Below are positions 36,003-43,951 of a stretch of 64,000 bases of DNA, one piece after another. The notes below the pieces were generated by a model. It did not search any database and had not been told where the DNA came from. It saw nothing but the letters and a program-made list of their open reading frames with translations. Source of the DNA: Albidovulum sediminis (lineage in GTDB: Bacteria; Pseudomonadota; Alphaproteobacteria; Rhodobacterales; Rhodobacteraceae). The translations under genes were made by a program, and so were the position numbers. The stretch lies in contig NZ_JAOCQF010000001.1 of the NCBI RefSeq assembly GCF_025380365.1, forward strand, positions 1,910,245 to 1,974,244, read 5' to 3'. How positions within the stretch are numbered: position 1 is the first letter of the stretch; each line of letters starts with the position of its first letter.

Positions 36003-36018
36003 GGGCAGGCGCCTGCCC
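36003..36018. terminator. palindromic hairpin downstream of folE2
   Basis: GGGCAGGCGCCTGCCC is a perfect 16-base palindrome, extended by GCG/CGC with one bulge, 12 bases beyond the folE2 stop on the minus strand. It has no U-run. A likely 3' stabiliser or weak terminator separating folE2 from the trkH genes. Confidence 0.5.
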
Positions 36019-36029
36019 CGCCGCCACTC

Positions 36030-37127
36030 TCAGCCGGTCTTGTGCAGCGTCGCGAACAGCCGGGGATCGATGCTTTCGGAGACGAAGGTCGGCCCCTCGG
36101 TCAGGATCGACACCGCGTCATGCGAATGCAGGCTTTCCTGATGGCTTGCGACCACGCGGAAATCACCGATGCGCTCATCCGCCAGCAGACGCTCCGCAAA
36201 GCTGCGCGCCGCATCCTCGACGAAGATCGGGTTCGCCGCGTTCAGTTCGGCAAAGGCCTGTTCGTCCTCGCGCTTGACCATCACCTGCGTCTCGGTCGGC
36301 ACGGCCGCGCGCGCCAGGTCGATCAGATCCTCGTACCAGAGCCGCCGGCCGCCGCTTTCCACCGCCGAGATCCGCGCCACCGAGCGTTGCGAATGCGGCG
36401 TGGCCAGTTGGCCCCGCGCCTGCCGGGCATGTTCGCTGAGTTCGAGCGAGCACGGACAGGTCGAGGAATAGACGTAGTCGAGATGGATGATCCGCTTGCG
36501 CGCGCCTTCCCGCTCCATCAGTTCGAGGGCGAGGTCGTAGTACTGCCAGCCGGACAGGCCGGAGCGCAGAGATTCCACCCGCGCCGGGAAGGAAAACCGC
36601 ATCATCAGGCGGGCATCCACGCTGTCGTGGTCGGTCTTGTAGTCCGACAGCACGGCTTCAAGCACCGAGAAGGAGAAGGTCCGCTCCGCATGGGCATAGA
36701 AGGACCGCATGATGCGGCTCATGTTGATGCCCTTCTTCTCGCCGATCAGGCTGACGGTTCCGGTGACGGAAGTCTCGAGCGTGATGTCGCCGCCGTCGCG
36801 GGTGTGGAACCGGATCGGCAGGCGGAAGTTGGAAATGCCCACATGCTGGATCTGCGCCTTAGCGCCGACGATCAGGCTCGACGGGCCGTTCTGGAGGTCG
36901 GGCATCGAGGCGCGATAGGCGGCGTCCGCCCGGAAGCCCTCGGGGTAGACGCGCGACAGGTCTGGATAGTTCCCGACTTCGCGGCCCGGAAGCAGCCGCG
37001 CGATCGCCGGATCAAGCCGGGCAACCTCGGTCGGGTCGGCGTGTTCGGCCCAGCGCCGGAGCAGGCGAAGCGCCTCTTCGGCATCGGCGCGATCCGGCTC
37101 GCGGTCAATCTCGCCCACGAAGTTCAT
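36030..37127 (-). CDS. folE2: GTP cyclohydrolase I, type IB (FolE2)
   Basis: 365 residues. It converts GTP to dihydroneopterin triphosphate, the first step of folate and queuosine synthesis. The family motif with the catalytic Cys is STCPCSLELSEHARQ, with GQLATPHSQRS following and EKKGINMSRIMRSF upstream. GGGAGG sits 5 bases before the ATG at 37127; a GTG two codons earlier is less well spaced. FolE2 often replaces zinc FolE under zinc limitation; no clear Zur box was recognised. A direct repeat TTGCGAC-N4-TTGCGAC lies upstream at 37205. Confidence 0.94.
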   Translation of the reverse strand: MNFVGEIDREPDRADAEEALRLLRRWAEHADPTEVARLDPAIARLLPGREVGNYPDLSRVYPEGFRADAAYRASMPDLQNGPSSLIVGAKAQIQHVGISNFRLPIRFHTRDGGDITLETSVTGTVSLIGEKKGINMSRIMRSFYAHAERTFSFSVLEAVLSDYKTDHDSVDARLMMRFSFPARVESLRSGLSGWQYYDLALELMEREGARKRIIHLDYVYSSTCPCSLELSEHARQARGQLATPHSQRSVARISAVESGGRRLWYEDLIDLARAAVPTETQVMVKREDEQAFAELNAANPIFVEDAARSFAERLLADERIGDFRVVASHQESLHSHDAVSILTEGPTFVSESIDPRLFATLHKTG

Positions 37128-37204
37128 CGGCACCTCCCTGGCCCCGAGGGGACTGTCGCATTATGTGGGCGCGGGGTGGCCCTTGTCCAACCCTACGCGA
37201 ACCC

Positions 37205-37222
37205 TTGCGACGATATTGCGAC
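37205..37222. promoter_or_regulatory. direct repeat upstream of folE2
   Basis: TTGCGAC occurs twice with a 4-base spacer (37205-37211 and 37216-37222), giving an 11-base period, one helical turn. It is about 80 bases upstream of folE2 and ends two bases from the metZ stop. It could bind a regulator of folE2 on one DNA face; no regulator is known to me for this motif. Confidence 0.35.
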
Positions 37223-37223
37223 C

Positions 37224-38399
37224 TCAGACCGCGCCGAGCGCACGGGTCAGGTCGCCGATCAGGTCCTCCGGATCCTCGAGCCCGACCGACAGCCGCACGA
37301 GGCCCGGCGTGATCCCGAGAAGCGCCTTCTGCTCGGCCGGAAGACGCTGGTGCGTGGTCGTCGCGGGATGGGTGATGATCGACTTCGCGTCGCCGAGGTT
37401 GTTGGAGATCAGCACGATTTCGAGCGCGTTGAGGAAGCGGAACGCGCCCGCCTGCCCGTCCCTGACCTCCAGCGTCACCACCGTGCCGCCCGAACCCATC
37501 TGCTCCATCGCGATCGCATGCTGGGCATGGTCCTTGAGCCCGGGGAACACCACGCGGGCAAGCTTCTCGTGCCCCTTCAGCGCCCGCGCGATCTGAAGCG
37601 CGCTGTCGGCCTGCTGGCGCACCCGCAGGTCCAGCGTCTCCAGTCCCTTCAGCATCACCCAGGCGTTGAACGGGCTGAGCGCCGCGCCGGTGTGCTTGAG
37701 GTAGGGCTCGAGCACCTTGCGGATGTAGTGCTTGCTGGCGCAGACGATCCCGCCAAGGCAGCGGCCCGATCCGTCGATATGCTTGGTTGCCGAATAGACG
37801 ACGACATCGGCGCCAAGTGCGACCGCCTTGGAGTAGGTGGGGGTGGCGAAGACGTTATCGACGATCACGGTGGCGCCCACGGCGTGCGCGATCTCCGCGA
37901 CCGAGCGGACGTCGATCACCTCGAGCGTCGGGTTGGAGACGGATTCAAGGAAGACCGCCTTGGTGCCCGCGCGCACCGCCGCGCGCCACTGGTCGAGGTC
38001 CGTGCCATCGACCAGCGTCACCTCGACCCCGAAACGGCCAAGAATTTCAAGGACGTAAAGGCACGACCCGAACAGCGCCCGCGCCGCGACGACATGATCG
38101 CCCGCCTTCAGCATGGCGGTCAGCGCGCCGTTTACTGCTGCCATCCCGCTGGCAGTAGCAAAGGCATCCTCGGTCCCCTCGATCGCGGCCATCCGTTCCT
38201 CGAACATGCGCACGGTCGGGTTGCCGTAGCGGGCATAGATGAATTCGTCCGGCCCGGTCTCGATGAACCGCGCCTCGGCCTGTTCGGCGCTGTCGTAGAC
38301 GAACCCTTGCGTCAGGAAGATCGCCTCGGACATCTCGCCATACTGGCTGCGGCGGGCGCCGGCATGGATCAGTTTGGTTCGCGTCTTCCACTCGGTCAT
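37224..38399 (-). CDS. metZ: O-succinylhomoserine sulfhydrylase
   Basis: 391 residues, a PLP enzyme of the Cys/Met metabolism family. It makes homocysteine from O-succinyl- or O-acetylhomoserine and sulfide. The PLP lysine is in VYSATKHIDGSGRCLGG, with family motifs YARYGNPTVRMFEERMA and VFATPTYSKA. Coding begins at the ATG at 38399 (CCGGAGGAACGGCC upstream); an upstream in-frame extension lies over the riboswitch and is not real. The SAM-II riboswitch and terminator directly upstream support methionine synthesis. Confidence 0.95.
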   Translation of the reverse strand: MTEWKTRTKLIHAGARRSQYGEMSEAIFLTQGFVYDSAEQAEARFIETGPDEFIYARYGNPTVRMFEERMAAIEGTEDAFATASGMAAVNGALTAMLKAGDHVVAARALFGSCLYVLEILGRFGVEVTLVDGTDLDQWRAAVRAGTKAVFLESVSNPTLEVIDVRSVAEIAHAVGATVIVDNVFATPTYSKAVALGADVVVYSATKHIDGSGRCLGGIVCASKHYIRKVLEPYLKHTGAALSPFNAWVMLKGLETLDLRVRQQADSALQIARALKGHEKLARVVFPGLKDHAQHAIAMEQMGSGGTVVTLEVRDGQAGAFRFLNALEIVLISNNLGDAKSIITHPATTTHQRLPAEQKALLGITPGLVRLSVGLEDPEDLIGDLTRALGAV

Positions 38400-38418
38400 G
38401 GCCGTTCCTCCGGCAACG

Positions 38419-38446
38419 AAAAGCCCCCACCGGGACGGGTGGGGGC
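38419..38446 (-). terminator. attenuator terminator in the metZ leader
   Basis: On the minus strand GCCCCCACC (complement of 38438-38446) pairs with GGTGGGGGC (complement of 38423-38431), nine perfect base pairs around a 6-base loop, followed at once by TTTT. It lies between the SAM-II aptamer and the metZ Shine-Dalgarno, so it is a plausible attenuator when SAM is high. Confidence 0.75.
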
Positions 38447-38458
38447 CAGAGGCCTCCG

Positions 38459-38513
38459 ACCTTTTTAGCGGCTTGTTTAACGTGGCCCGCAATCCGGTGA
38501 ACAAATCGCCACG
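38459..38513 (-). promoter_or_regulatory. SAM-II riboswitch upstream of metZ
   Basis: The minus strand shows the SAM-II core: P1 formed by CGTGGC (complement of 38508-38513) and GCCACG (complement of 38481-38486), GATTTG in the P1 loop, then TTAAACAAGCCGCTAAAAAGG up to 38459. This is the H-type pseudoknot layout of the alphaproteobacterial metA/metZ leader. It binds S-adenosylmethionine and lowers metZ expression. An intrinsic terminator follows 12 bases further on. Confidence 0.92.
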
Positions 38514-38618
38514 AAGCGCGCGATAGCGCGATCCGGAGGCAGGGTCAACCGCCAGCGGCGGGTCTTGCCCCTTCCGCGCCGATCGGGGAGACTGCGGCGA
38601 ACCGCTTGAGGAGCCGCC

Positions 38619-38873
38619 ATGTCCCTTTTTCGTGCCCTTGTCCTCCTGCCAGTCGCGGCCTGCGCGGCGGGCTCCCCCGGCCCCGAGGTCGGGTCTGTCA
38701 GCTACGGTGGCGAGACTTACGCGATCCATGCCCGGGCCGACGACCCGTCGGTCTGGCGCATGCAGGCGGACGGGCAGACCGTCCTCTGCCGCGCCGCGAC
38801 CGAGGCGGACTGCTACTGGTCGCTCAGGTTCTTCCTCGCCAGCCGGGCCGCGCTCGACGATCAGGAAGCCTGA
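38619..38873 (+). CDS. small predicted lipoprotein
   Basis: 84 residues. The N-terminal signal ends in the lipobox LLPVAAC, so Cys15 should be lipidated. The short remainder contains a second Cys pair (VLCRAATEADCYW). GAGGAGCCGCC precedes the ATG. No family recognised. Its last 13 bases overlap the 3' end of the convergent NYN gene. It is divergent from metZ across a 219-base leader region. Confidence 0.65.
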   Translation: MSLFRALVLLPVAACAAGSPGPEVGSVSYGGETYAIHARADDPSVWRMQADGQTVLCRAATEADCYWSLRFFLASRAALDDQEA

Positions 38874-39514
38874 GCGGGTGCAGGTCGGGTTGCGGGCGCC
38901 GTGTCGCCCGGTCCGTCGAGGTCGAGCCAGAGCGCGCCATCGCGATAGCCGCCGCGGATAAGGTGCCCCGGCGTGGCGACCTCGGGGTGATCGGCCGCCC
39001 AGTCGCGGTAGCGGTCGTTGGTGACGATCCGCGCGCTCAGGTCCCGCGCTGCCGAGAGGATCACGGGGTCGGCCGGGGTGCCCTTGCCGACGACCAGGAT
39101 GCGGCTGACGGGCAATCCCAGCATCTCGCTGAAGGCGCGTTCGTTCATGTACCGGCCCGAGATCAGGTAACCCGCGTTGGCGTCGAAGGCGACGCCCGGC
39201 GCATATCCGCGCGACGTGAGCGCCAGAACCACGTCCCGCACCACGGCGATGTCGGCCACATTGTCGCGCCAGTGCATGACGTTCGACCCGTCGATGACGA
39301 GCGGTGGTGGTGGCGGCGTCCGGGGCCGCGACACAAGCGCGCGGGGCCGTGCGAGGAACTCGCGGGGCCGTGCGAGGAACTGGCGGCAGAGGATGTAGGC
39401 CGCCGCCAGGGTGCAGGGCGCGGCCAGGATCACCAGGTCGGCCCAGCCGGGCACGACGAAGGCTGCAATCAGGGCAACCAGAGAAGCGACAAACAAACCG
39501 GCAGGCACAATCAT
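38861..39514 (-). CDS. membrane-anchored NYN/Zc3h12a-like ribonuclease
   Basis: 217 residues. Two hydrophobic segments at about 3-23 and 26-45 precede a basic, repetitive linker (FLARPRE/FLARPRA units) and a run of prolines. The NYN/PIN-like nuclease domain (about 71-190) has the acidic residues expected for Mg2+ catalysis in VIDGSNVMHWRDN, VAFDANAGY, TPADPVI and RIVTNDRYRDW, closest to the Regnase (Zc3h12a) group. It probably cleaves RNA at the inner membrane. It shares the leftward run with yciB, a DMT transporter and ftsY. Confidence 0.75.
   Translation of the reverse strand: MIVPAGLFVASLVALIAAFVVPGWADLVILAAPCTLAAAYILCRQFLARPREFLARPRALVSRPRTPPPPPLVIDGSNVMHWRDNVADIAVVRDVVLALTSRGYAPGVAFDANAGYLISGRYMNERAFSEMLGLPVSRILVVGKGTPADPVILSAARDLSARIVTNDRYRDWAADHPEVATPGHLIRGGYRDGALWLDLDGPGDTAPATRPAPAQAS
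39340..39381. repeat. 21-base perfect tandem duplication in the NYN gene
   Basis: Two identical 21-base units, each ending GTGCGAGGAACT, run 39340-39360 and 39361-39381. In frame on the minus strand they give two successive seven-residue FLARPR-type units in the basic linker between the membrane anchor and the nuclease. Likely recent slippage, as the copies have not diverged. Confidence 0.8.
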
Positions 39515-39563
39515 GCGGCGAACCTAGCGCGCGCCATGTTCCCTTGCAATCGCAGACGCCGGA

Positions 39564-40169
39564 TCAGGCTTCGGGACCGTCCCCGGTGCCGTAGCGCTTG
39601 AACAGCCTGCCCTGGGCCATGAAGAAGACGAAGATCGCGGCGGTCAGGCCGAAGGTCTTGAAGTTGACCCAGGCCGCGTCCGACATGGTGCGCCAGATGA
39701 CCTCGTTCAGGACGGCGAGGGCCGCGAAGAACGCGGCCAGCCGGCGCGTCAGGATCAGCCAGCCGGCCCGCTCCATCGGCAGCGCATCCTCCATCACCAG
39801 CGCGAGGTAGGACTGGCCGCGCAGGAGCCCGAAGCCGAGAACGCCGGCGAACAGCAGGTAGATCATCGTCGGCTTCATCTTGAAGAAGCGTTCGTCGTTG
39901 AACCAGACCGACAGCCCGCCGAAGACGAGGACGAGCACGAGCGTTGCGATCTGCATGGGCGCGATGCGGCCCGTCAGGCGCCAGAGCGCCACCGTGGACA
40001 ACACCATGAGCGGAATGAAGAGCGCGGTCGCAAGGATGAAGCCGCCGTAGCTGACCCCGCCGACGACGACCGAGACGTCCTTGAACCGCGTGAAGGCGAC
40101 GAAGAAGGCCAGGACGGGGCCAAGTTCGAGCGTCAGCTTCAGCCAGGGATTGATCTTGCGCGCCGCCAT
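39564..40169 (-). CDS. yciB: inner membrane-spanning protein YciB (septation protein A family)
   Basis: 201 residues with five to six hydrophobic segments and the family features LELGPVLAFFV, NDERFFKMKPT and LNEVIWR. YciB homologues (IspZ) affect cell envelope and septation; the biochemical role is unclear. The ATG is 8 bases after the stop of the DMT transporter, so they are co-transcribed. Confidence 0.9.
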   Translation of the reverse strand: MAARKINPWLKLTLELGPVLAFFVAFTRFKDVSVVVGGVSYGGFILATALFIPLMVLSTVALWRLTGRIAPMQIATLVLVLVFGGLSVWFNDERFFKMKPTMIYLLFAGVLGFGLLRGQSYLALVMEDALPMERAGWLILTRRLAAFFAALAVLNEVIWRTMSDAAWVNFKTFGLTAAIFVFFMAQGRLFKRYGTGDGPEA

Positions 40170-40176
40170 CCGTCCG

Positions 40177-41079
40177 TCACCCCGCCAGTTTCACCACCGC
40201 GGCCCCGGCCGCGATCAGCACCATCAGGCCCAACCTGCGCGGGCCGACCCGTTCCCCCAGCATCAGCCAGCCGATCAGCGCGGCGAAGACGGTGGAGGTT
40301 TCCCGCAATACCGCCGCCTCCCCCACCTTGTCGAGCCTTGTCGCCAGCATGAAGGCACCGAAACTCGCCCAGGCGACGACGGCGCCCAGAAGGCCGAGCC
40401 GCAAGAGCGCCGGGACGGCCGCGGCGGGCAGGTGCCGCCAGCGGCGGAACGTCAGTGCCGGCATGAAGAGCCCGTCGAGGAGGAAGAACCAGGCCAGGAA
40501 GGTGAAGGGATCGGCGGTCGCCCGGATGCCCCAGGCGTCGTAGGTGGAATAGAGCGCGACGAAGCCCCCGGTGACGACGGCAAGGGCGAGCGCGGGCAGG
40601 AGCGTGTCGCGCCCCACGGTCAGCGTGCGGAGGTTGTAGAGCGCGAATCCCCAGATCCCGGCGACCAGGATCGCGACGCCGGCCCACTGGCCGGGGGCGA
40701 AGTGCTCGTCCAGGAACAGGCTGGCGCCCGCGACGGTGAAAAGCGGCGCGGTGCCGCGGACGACCGGATAGACGACCGTGTAGGCGCCCCGCGCATAGGT
40801 CGCGGCCTGCGCGGTCTTGTAGCCCGCGTGGATCACGAAGGCGCCGGCGAGGATCGGCCAGAGGTGCGGCTCGGGCCAGGGCACGACGAAAAGCGCCAGC
40901 GGCAGCGCGATCGCGGAATAGCAGGCGTCGATCGCGGCGCGTGCGATCCAGGGATCGTGCCGCCCCTTCTGGAGCGCCCCGAAGAGCGCGTGGCTGAAGG
41001 CGGCCCAGAGTGCCAGGCCCATGGCCAGGCGGTGGCCCGCCCCGGTGCCTTCGAGCGAGATCAGCCAGTCGCTCAGCAA
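40177..41079 (-). CDS. EamA/DMT-family transporter
   Basis: 300 residues with about ten membrane helices in two EamA halves; AVLRETSTVFAALIGWLMLGE near the C-terminus is characteristic. It exports or imports a small metabolite across the inner membrane; substrate unknown. Lies between ftsY (separated by repeat copy C) and yciB. Confidence 0.82.
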   Translation of the reverse strand: MLSDWLISLEGTGAGHRLAMGLALWAAFSHALFGALQKGRHDPWIARAAIDACYSAIALPLALFVVPWPEPHLWPILAGAFVIHAGYKTAQAATYARGAYTVVYPVVRGTAPLFTVAGASLFLDEHFAPGQWAGVAILVAGIWGFALYNLRTLTVGRDTLLPALALAVVTGGFVALYSTYDAWGIRATADPFTFLAWFFLLDGLFMPALTFRRWRHLPAAAVPALLRLGLLGAVVAWASFGAFMLATRLDKVGEAAVLRETSTVFAALIGWLMLGERVGPRRLGLMVLIAAGAAVVKLAG

Positions 41080-41084
41080 GACCC

Positions 41085-41142
41085 GCGCGCCGGGGGCGCT
41101 GCCCCCGGACCCCCGGAGTACTTGGGCCAGAATGAAGGGGGT
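41085..41142 (+). repeat. dispersed intergenic repeat, copy C
   Basis: Same element as at 25825: CCGGGGGCGCTGCCCCCGG hairpin, then ACCCCCGGAGTACTT and CCAGAATGAAGGGGG. It fills the gap between ftsY and the DMT gene. Compared with copy B, the hairpin arm changes are compensated, which points to selection on structure. Confidence 0.75.
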
Positions 41143-41157
41143 AGTTGCATGGGCAGC

Positions 41158-42324
41158 TCAGCCGCCGGCCGCCTCGAGCCCGACGAGCGCTCGGGCGAAA
41201 TCCTGCGGGTCGAAGGGGGCGAGGTCGTCGATCTGCTCGCCCACGCCGATCGCGTGGATCGGCAGGCCGAAGCGGTCGGCAAGTGCGACGAGGACGCCGC
41301 CCTTAGCCGTTCCGTCGAGCTTGGTCATGACGAGGCCCGAGACATCGGCGAGCTTGCGGAAGATGTCCACCTGGCTGAGCGCGTTCTGCCCCGTCGTGGC
41401 GTCGAGGACGAGAAGCGTGTTGTGCGGGGCGGAAGCATCCTTCTTGCGGATGACGCGGACGATCTTGGCAAGCTCCTCCATCAGGTCCTGCCGGTTCTGG
41501 AGCCGTCCGGCGGTGTCGATGAGCAGGAGGTCGGCGCCGTCCCGTTCGGCCTGGTCCATGGCGTCGAAGGCGAGACTTGCCGGGTCCGACCCTTCCGGCG
41601 CGGTCAGCACGGGGACGCCCGCGCGCGCACCCCAGACCTGGAGCTGTTCCACGGCGGCGGCGCGAAAGGTATCGCCCGCGGCGATCACCACCTTCTTGCC
41701 GGCGGCGCGGAACTGGCTGGCGAGCTTGCCGATCGTCGTGGTCTTGCCCGATCCGTTGACACCGACGACCAGCACGACCTGCGGCTTTTTCGCGTAGATC
41801 GGCAGCGGGCGGGCGACGGGCTCCATGATGCGGGCGACCTCGTCCGCCAGAAGGCCCTTGATCTCGGGCACCGACAGCCTTCGCCCCATCCGGCCCTCGG
41901 CGAGGTTCGCGGTGACGCGCAGCGCGGTCTCCACCCCCATGTCGGCCTGGATCAGCACCTCCTCGAGGCTTTCGAGCATCGCGTCGTCGAGTACCCGGCG
42001 GGGAGCCGCGCTTTCGCCGCGGCCGAAGAGGCGGCCGAGGATACCGGGCCGGGTCGCGAGGGGCGCATCCGTCGCGACGCCGGGTGCGGGAAGTTCGGGC
42101 GGCGGCCCGGCCGGGGTTTCCGCCGGCGGGGTGGGAACCTCGGCCGGTGGCGGCGGCAGTTCGGACGGCGTCGGCGCAGGCGTTTCTGTCGGGGGTGCGG
42201 GCAGTTCGGAGGGCGCGGGTTCGGGGCTTTCGTCCGGCGCCTCGGCCACGACCGCCTCGAGCCCCTCGCCGAGGCGGGAGGAGGATTTGAAAAGCCGTTC
42301 CTTGAGCTTGTGGAAAAAGGCCAT
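41158..42324 (-). CDS. ftsY: signal recognition particle receptor FtsY
   Basis: 388 residues. About 90 N-terminal residues form an acidic, proline-rich A domain (repeats of PAPTE/PPPAE type). The NG GTPase domain carries GVNGSGKTTTIGKLA (P-loop), DTFRAAAVEQL, LLIDTAGRLQN and TKLDGTAKGGVL. It docks SRP-ribosome complexes at the membrane. The divergent spacer to alkB (104 bases) holds no gene. Confidence 0.96.
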   Translation of the reverse strand: MAFFHKLKERLFKSSSRLGEGLEAVVAEAPDESPEPAPSELPAPPTETPAPTPSELPPPPAEVPTPPAETPAGPPPELPAPGVATDAPLATRPGILGRLFGRGESAAPRRVLDDAMLESLEEVLIQADMGVETALRVTANLAEGRMGRRLSVPEIKGLLADEVARIMEPVARPLPIYAKKPQVVLVVGVNGSGKTTTIGKLASQFRAAGKKVVIAAGDTFRAAAVEQLQVWGARAGVPVLTAPEGSDPASLAFDAMDQAERDGADLLLIDTAGRLQNRQDLMEELAKIVRVIRKKDASAPHNTLLVLDATTGQNALSQVDIFRKLADVSGLVMTKLDGTAKGGVLVALADRFGLPIHAIGVGEQIDDLAPFDPQDFARALVGLEAAGG

Positions 42325-42428
42325 GGATCACCGCGTGGTTCGTTGTTCTCCACCTAGTCTTTTTGGCCCCGGGATGGAAGAGTGGGGGACGAAACCGCAA
42401 TCCCGGCGATGTCAGGACCGTGAGACCG

Positions 42429-43499
42429 ATGCAGCCAGAACCCGTCCCTTCGGCCCGGACACCGCTTGCCCGGTTCTGGGCGGCGAGCGCGGTTCCGGTC
42501 GTGCTGCTGATCCTCGCGGCGATTTTCGGGGGCTGGTTCGGCCTTGCCGCCTTCGCCTGGATGGCGGGCGTGATCTTGCTGCTCGACGAGGCGGAGATCA
42601 TTCCGCGCGGGATCATGGGCGGGGCGGAGGACGCGCGGCTGACGCTCTGGCTGCCGGTGGCGCTGGGGGGCGCGCATGTCCTGATGATTCCGCTGGCGCT
42701 ATGGTCGCTGACGAACCCCGGTGGCGGATTCTGGGGCTGGCTTGCGACCTTCCTCGCCTTCGGGCTGTGGTTCGGGCAGGTCTCCAACGCCAATGCGCAC
42801 GAACTGATCCACCGGCGCGACCGGCGCCTGTTCCGGCTGGGCATGTGGATCTACATCTCGATGCTGTTCGGCCATCACACCTCGGCCCACCGCAGGGTGC
42901 ATCACCGCTTCGTCGCCACGCCGGACGACCCGAACAGCGCCGAGCGCGGCGAGAGCTTCTATGCCTTCGCCCTGCGCGCCTGGCCGGGGGCCTTCCGGGC
43001 GGGCTATGAGATGGAGCGGTTCCTGATGCGGCCGCGGCTGGGCCGCAAGGCGGGGCGGATCAACCCCTATGCCATCTACATCGGCGGGGCCGCCGCGGTG
43101 CTCATCGCGATCGGCGCCATCTTCGGGCTGGCCGGGGTGCTGGTCTGGATCGCGCTTTCGGCGCATGCGCAATCGCAGATCCTGCTGTCGGACTATGTCC
43201 AGCACTACGGGCTGAGGCGGGCGATCCGGCCGGACGGCACGCCGGTGCCGGTGGGCCCCGAACACAGCTGGGACGCGCCGCAGGGGTTCAGCGGGCTTGG
43301 CCTTCTGAACGCCAACCGCCACGCCAGCCACCACCTGCGGCCGGACCTCAGCTTTGCCGAACTGGAGCTTTCGCCCGGCGGGAAGGCGCCGCTCCTGCCG
43401 CATTCCCTGCCGGTGATGGCGACCATCGCGCTGTTTCCGCGCCTCTGGCGCCGGATCATGGACCGCCGGCTGCCGCCCGAAGGGCAAGTCCGCCCCTGA
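42429..43499 (+). CDS. alkB: AlkB-type membrane non-haem diiron hydroxylase
   Basis: 356 residues with several hydrophobic segments. His clusters typical of AlkB appear: HELIHRRDR, GHHTSAHRRVHH, YVQHYGL, PEHSWDAP and ANRHASHH. It would hydroxylate terminal methyl groups of alkanes or related lipids at the inner membrane with rubredoxin. Two conserved Glu residues of classic AlkB (EHNRGHH and EHYG) are Ala and Gln here, so substrate range may differ. The ATG at 42429 is chosen because sequence upstream in the same frame lacks homology. No rubredoxin gene is adjacent. Confidence 0.83.
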   Translation: MQPEPVPSARTPLARFWAASAVPVVLLILAAIFGGWFGLAAFAWMAGVILLLDEAEIIPRGIMGGAEDARLTLWLPVALGGAHVLMIPLALWSLTNPGGGFWGWLATFLAFGLWFGQVSNANAHELIHRRDRRLFRLGMWIYISMLFGHHTSAHRRVHHRFVATPDDPNSAERGESFYAFALRAWPGAFRAGYEMERFLMRPRLGRKAGRINPYAIYIGGAAAVLIAIGAIFGLAGVLVWIALSAHAQSQILLSDYVQHYGLRRAIRPDGTPVPVGPEHSWDAPQGFSGLGLLNANRHASHHLRPDLSFAELELSPGGKAPLLPHSLPVMATIALFPRLWRRIMDRRLPPEGQVRP

Positions 43500-43557
43500 C
43501 GCCTTCCCCTGCCCCGCGTTGCGTGCCATCCTTGGCCGGAACCGTCGCGGGGGAAAG

Positions 43558-43947
43558 ATGCGCGCCTGGCTTTTCCTTCTGCTGCTCGCGACCCCTGCCC
43601 TTGCGGGAGAGGGGGCGCCGCTTACGCCCGAAGAGTTCGAGGCGCTGACGACCGGGCGCACCATCACCTATTCGAGCGGCGGCACCTACTACGGGACCGA
43701 GCAGTACATGCCCGGCCGCCGCGTGATCTGGACCTTCGGCGACATCTGCCAGCAGGGCCACTGGCAAGCCGAGGGGGAGATGATCTGCTTCACCTACGAC
43801 GACAGCCCGGAGCCATCGTGCTGGATCTTCCGCCGGCATGGCGGCGGTCTGGCGGCGTGGGACGACGACGACCCGGAAGGTGAGCCGCTGGTCTCGACCT
43901 ATCAGAGCCGGGCGCCGATGGCCTGCGGGCCGCGGGTGGGGGTCTGA
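43558..43947 (+). CDS. secreted uncharacterised protein
   Basis: 129 residues. A clean signal peptide covers about 1-16 (RAWLFLLLLATPALA). The mature part begins APLTPEEFEALTTGRTITY, a pattern common in small periplasmic proteins of this order, and contains three cysteines (DICQQG, MICFTY, PSCWIF) plus one near the end. GGGGAAAG precedes the ATG. Function unknown. It converges on xseA. Confidence 0.7.
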   Translation: MRAWLFLLLLATPALAGEGAPLTPEEFEALTTGRTITYSSGGTYYGTEQYMPGRRVIWTFGDICQQGHWQAEGEMICFTYDDSPEPSCWIFRRHGGGLAAWDDDDPEGEPLVSTYQSRAPMACGPRVGV

Positions 43948-43951
43948 GTCC

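Noticed and set aside
34464-38468. Open reading frame of about 1334 codons on the + strand
   Set aside because: It lies antisense to the second trkH, folE2 and metZ, is low in hydrophobic residues and rich in Arg, His, Asp and Gly. That is the usual artefact of GC-rich third positions on the opposite strand.
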